Shown: positions 62,044-64,000 of the stretch, in pieces | Layout of the letters: the number at the start of each line of letters is the position of its first letter | Numbering within the stretch: position 1 is the stretch's first letter | Source: Zerene cesonia | Lineage: Eukaryota; Arthropoda; Insecta; Lepidoptera; Pieridae | Direction of reading: 5' to 3' | Assembly: GCF_012273895.1 (NCBI RefSeq) | Contig: NC_052102.1 | Location: forward strand, 8,356,358-8,420,357 | Length of the DNA: 64,000 bases | Made by a program: the position numbers and the translations under genes | The notes under the pieces: generated by a model | Told to the model about the DNA's origin: nothing | Seen by the model: the letters and a program-made list of their open reading frames with translations, nothing else | The model's database searches: none

Positions 62044-64000
62044 TCAGTAAATATTTTTATTATTTTTTTTAAACAACGAATCGTCTTCTTCGATTAGAGG
62101 AGAGTCGATAACCCTGTATGGTGCGTAAATAGATGTATAGCTTTTTGAAAACGTTATGGATTTTTGTTTTGATTTATTTTCTTCACGTATTTTACTTATA
62201 CTTCTACCGATAGCACTTAATTTTTTGATTGGATTCATATCGTTGGCAAAACTACGTGAACATGATGGTTCTAGAATTTGTTTTGTATTTCTGTGTGTGA
62301 TACTTGATTTTGTTTGTCGTATTGAAGCAACTACCTCGTTTCTATCAGAAATTTTGTTTTGTACAGAAATTGTAGATCGAAGAATACTTGCAGTTTCTCG
62401 TTCCCATTCAATAGGATCTATGTAGCAACGTTTGTTACCAACCGACCTATCAGTCTTTGGTTTCTCCGATTTTTTTGCTGACTCGGTACGGTATTTACTA
62501 ACGTGGTTAGGTATTTGGTTATCTTCAGGTCGACAGCATGAATGGGGCTTCACGCGTCGTTTAGATTCTATGTTTCTTTCTCGTGTTCCTCGATGAGTCC
62601 TAAAAGAGACGGCAGATGTTTTACGCTTTTTTGAACCGTTTTTTAAACTGATATTTGATTTCATGGCAGTGACAGCTTGGCGTACCGTGAGCGAATCCTT
62701 TGGACCTACTAAAATACCATCTTTATTAGTTGGTAAAGCATCGTAGGGATTAAGCCACGTCAAAAAATCTGTTATTATGGGACCACTGTATTCAGCTGGA
62801 ACCGGTTGATCTACATCTAACGTTATATCGCCTACTGGTATTGGAGGAGAAAAAGGTGTAACACTTTTTTGCTCAAACTTCTTGTCTTTTGTCTTTTTCA
62901 AGAGCCTTTTTCCGTTAATACATAATTGCAAACCAAGATACGCTGGAGCTTTTGGTATAACTTGTCGATAAACTAATTCAAAGGTTCCCGTATCGGCCTC
63001 TGGATTAGAACGTCGATCTAGAACCACTGAAACGAGAAGTCACATTTATTATGCTTCTACAATTTTCTTTATGTTCTACTTTTAAGGTATGTATTTAAAT
63101 TCTCATACCTTTTACAACATCCTCGAGACATTGCGGACATAACCTTGCAGTTACTGATGTAGTGGGTGCTAAATCTGGACTAGAATTAATTTCAATGAGC
63201 CAGGGAGTGAAATCTTCTGTTAACATAAAATCAGCTCCATATAATTCAAAACTGTTCTGCCTTTTGTCCATTGATTCTTGGCACGCTAACATAGCACCAA
63301 TCAGGCATTGTTTAATACCAGGGTAGATTTTAGTGTCCCACATTTCATATTTACCTATCTGTCTTCAAAAATTAAATAAACAATTATAATCGTGTGAATA
63401 TTTTAAATAAATAGTGATATGTTTCTATTAAATATATAATGTTTACCTTAGATATGCTTTAAATGTGTGGCAGTCCCACATATTTTCATCGGGCAAAGCT
63501 TTATCGCGTTCACCAGTGTTTTTATATTTTGTCTGTATTGCATTGTTCGTTAGATGTACTGATTCATGATAATTTGACAAACTGAATATTTGTGAACTGA
63601 ATCTTAAATAACTGTCTCTGCAAAACAAAAAATCCATGTATACTTCTTAGTAATATACGATGAAATAATTAAAAAAAACTTCACGACATTCTTACTTGTA
63701 CACCCAAATTGTGAGTGGCTGACAATTTGTTATCAAAAACCACTGTCGTATGTCGAATTTTGTTTCATAAATAACCAAAGGATTTTCTAAAAGAAGGGAA
63801 CAATATTTTATTTGGAAAACTTAGTATTGAATCTCAAATAACTTTTACGACGAAGCGAATATTACCAATATATTTTTGAACGACATATCTAGTCTTCTGC
63901 GCAGGAACATTTATGAGACCAATTATATCTTTAATGTTATTCATTAACTGTATGCCTTTCCCACGACATTTATTGCCAGGTTTCACTATCCAGATATTGA
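62044..64000 (-). CDS. TTLL3: Tubulin glycylase TTLL3-type, second copy, 5' end outside window
   Basis: Visible coding exons on the minus strand: 63866-64000 (continues off the right edge), 63696-63786, 63447-63617, 63109-63362, 62044-63026; about 543 residues plus stop, phases consistent. Hallmarks are NIWIVKPGNKCRGKGI, TKFDIRQWFLI, HLTNNAIQ, FELYGADFML and PWLIEINSSPDL. The P-loop-like KPGNKCRGKG is closer to the family norm than in the first copy. The C-terminal region after TGTFELVYRQ is long (about 305 aa), basic and Ser/Arg-rich, and unlike that of the first copy. The acceptor of exon 63109-63362 must be TTTTTGAAG, as the better-looking GACAG 4 nt later breaks phase. Both genes are on the same strand and 616 bp apart, so a tandem duplication. 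Same predicted role: glycylation of axonemal tubulin. Confidence 0.9.

Overview
This is a eukaryotic nuclear window, almost certainly from a lepidopteran (butterfly or moth). The genome is AT-rich. The genes have GT-AG introns of about 80 to 1,300 bp. The repeats are typical of Lepidoptera: SINE-like copies that begin CTGCGCCCCGCGG and end ATAATATTAGTAGGAT, and tRNA-derived SINEs with a GGAGGCCTGTGTCCCAGCAG tail. No sequence search was possible, so species and repeat family names are not assigned. All gene models were rebuilt by hand from splice signals, reading-frame phase and remembered family motifs.

Left part (1 to 9.5 kb). A GC-rich island at 180-490 is followed by AT-rich DNA with repeat fragments. 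A small two-coding-exon gene follows (CDS 4357-5205, 165 aa, not recognised). It has a possible first exon near 4.0-4.15 kb and apparently a very long, repeat-free 3' UTR to about 9.46 kb. An inverted pair of AGATGGCG motifs (CTCF-like or transposon-derived) lies just upstream.

Middle part (9.5 to 40.5 kb). This is a 31-kb stretch with no large gene. It holds many SINE copies, several with clean target-site duplications, and a second AGATGGCG cluster. It also holds a series of GC-enriched blocks dense in ACAATGG/ACAATAG/ACAAAG (SOX-type) motifs, which look like cis-regulatory elements. One 59-aa single-pass membrane protein (minus, 14655-14834), one possible exon beside it and one orphan reading frame (23205-23561) are the only coding candidates.

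Right part (40.5 to 64 kb) is gene-dense. TTC14 (plus, 18 coding exons, 1,176 aa) has an S1-like domain, TPRs, then basic, RS-rich and RGG-rich tails. MPDU1 (minus, 4 exons, 247 aa) converges on it. ARGLU1 (minus, 5 exons, 252 aa) has an apparent poison exon in intron 3. A possible 33-codon mini-gene (plus) with its own TATA box and AATAAA lies between ARGLU1 and the TTLL genes. Two tandem TTLL3-type tubulin glycylase genes (minus) end the window: one complete (859 aa), one running off the right edge. Over the catalytic core the two paralogues have exactly equal coding length (516 nt), but one has that core in one exon and the other in three.

The genes do not form a pathway. TTC14 and ARGLU1 are both nuclear RNA-processing-type proteins, MPDU1 acts in ER dolichol-sugar use, and the TTLL3 pair acts on axonemal tubulin. 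The most notable items are the ARGLU1 poison exon, the TTLL3 intron difference, the possible microprotein genes and the regulatory-looking gene desert.
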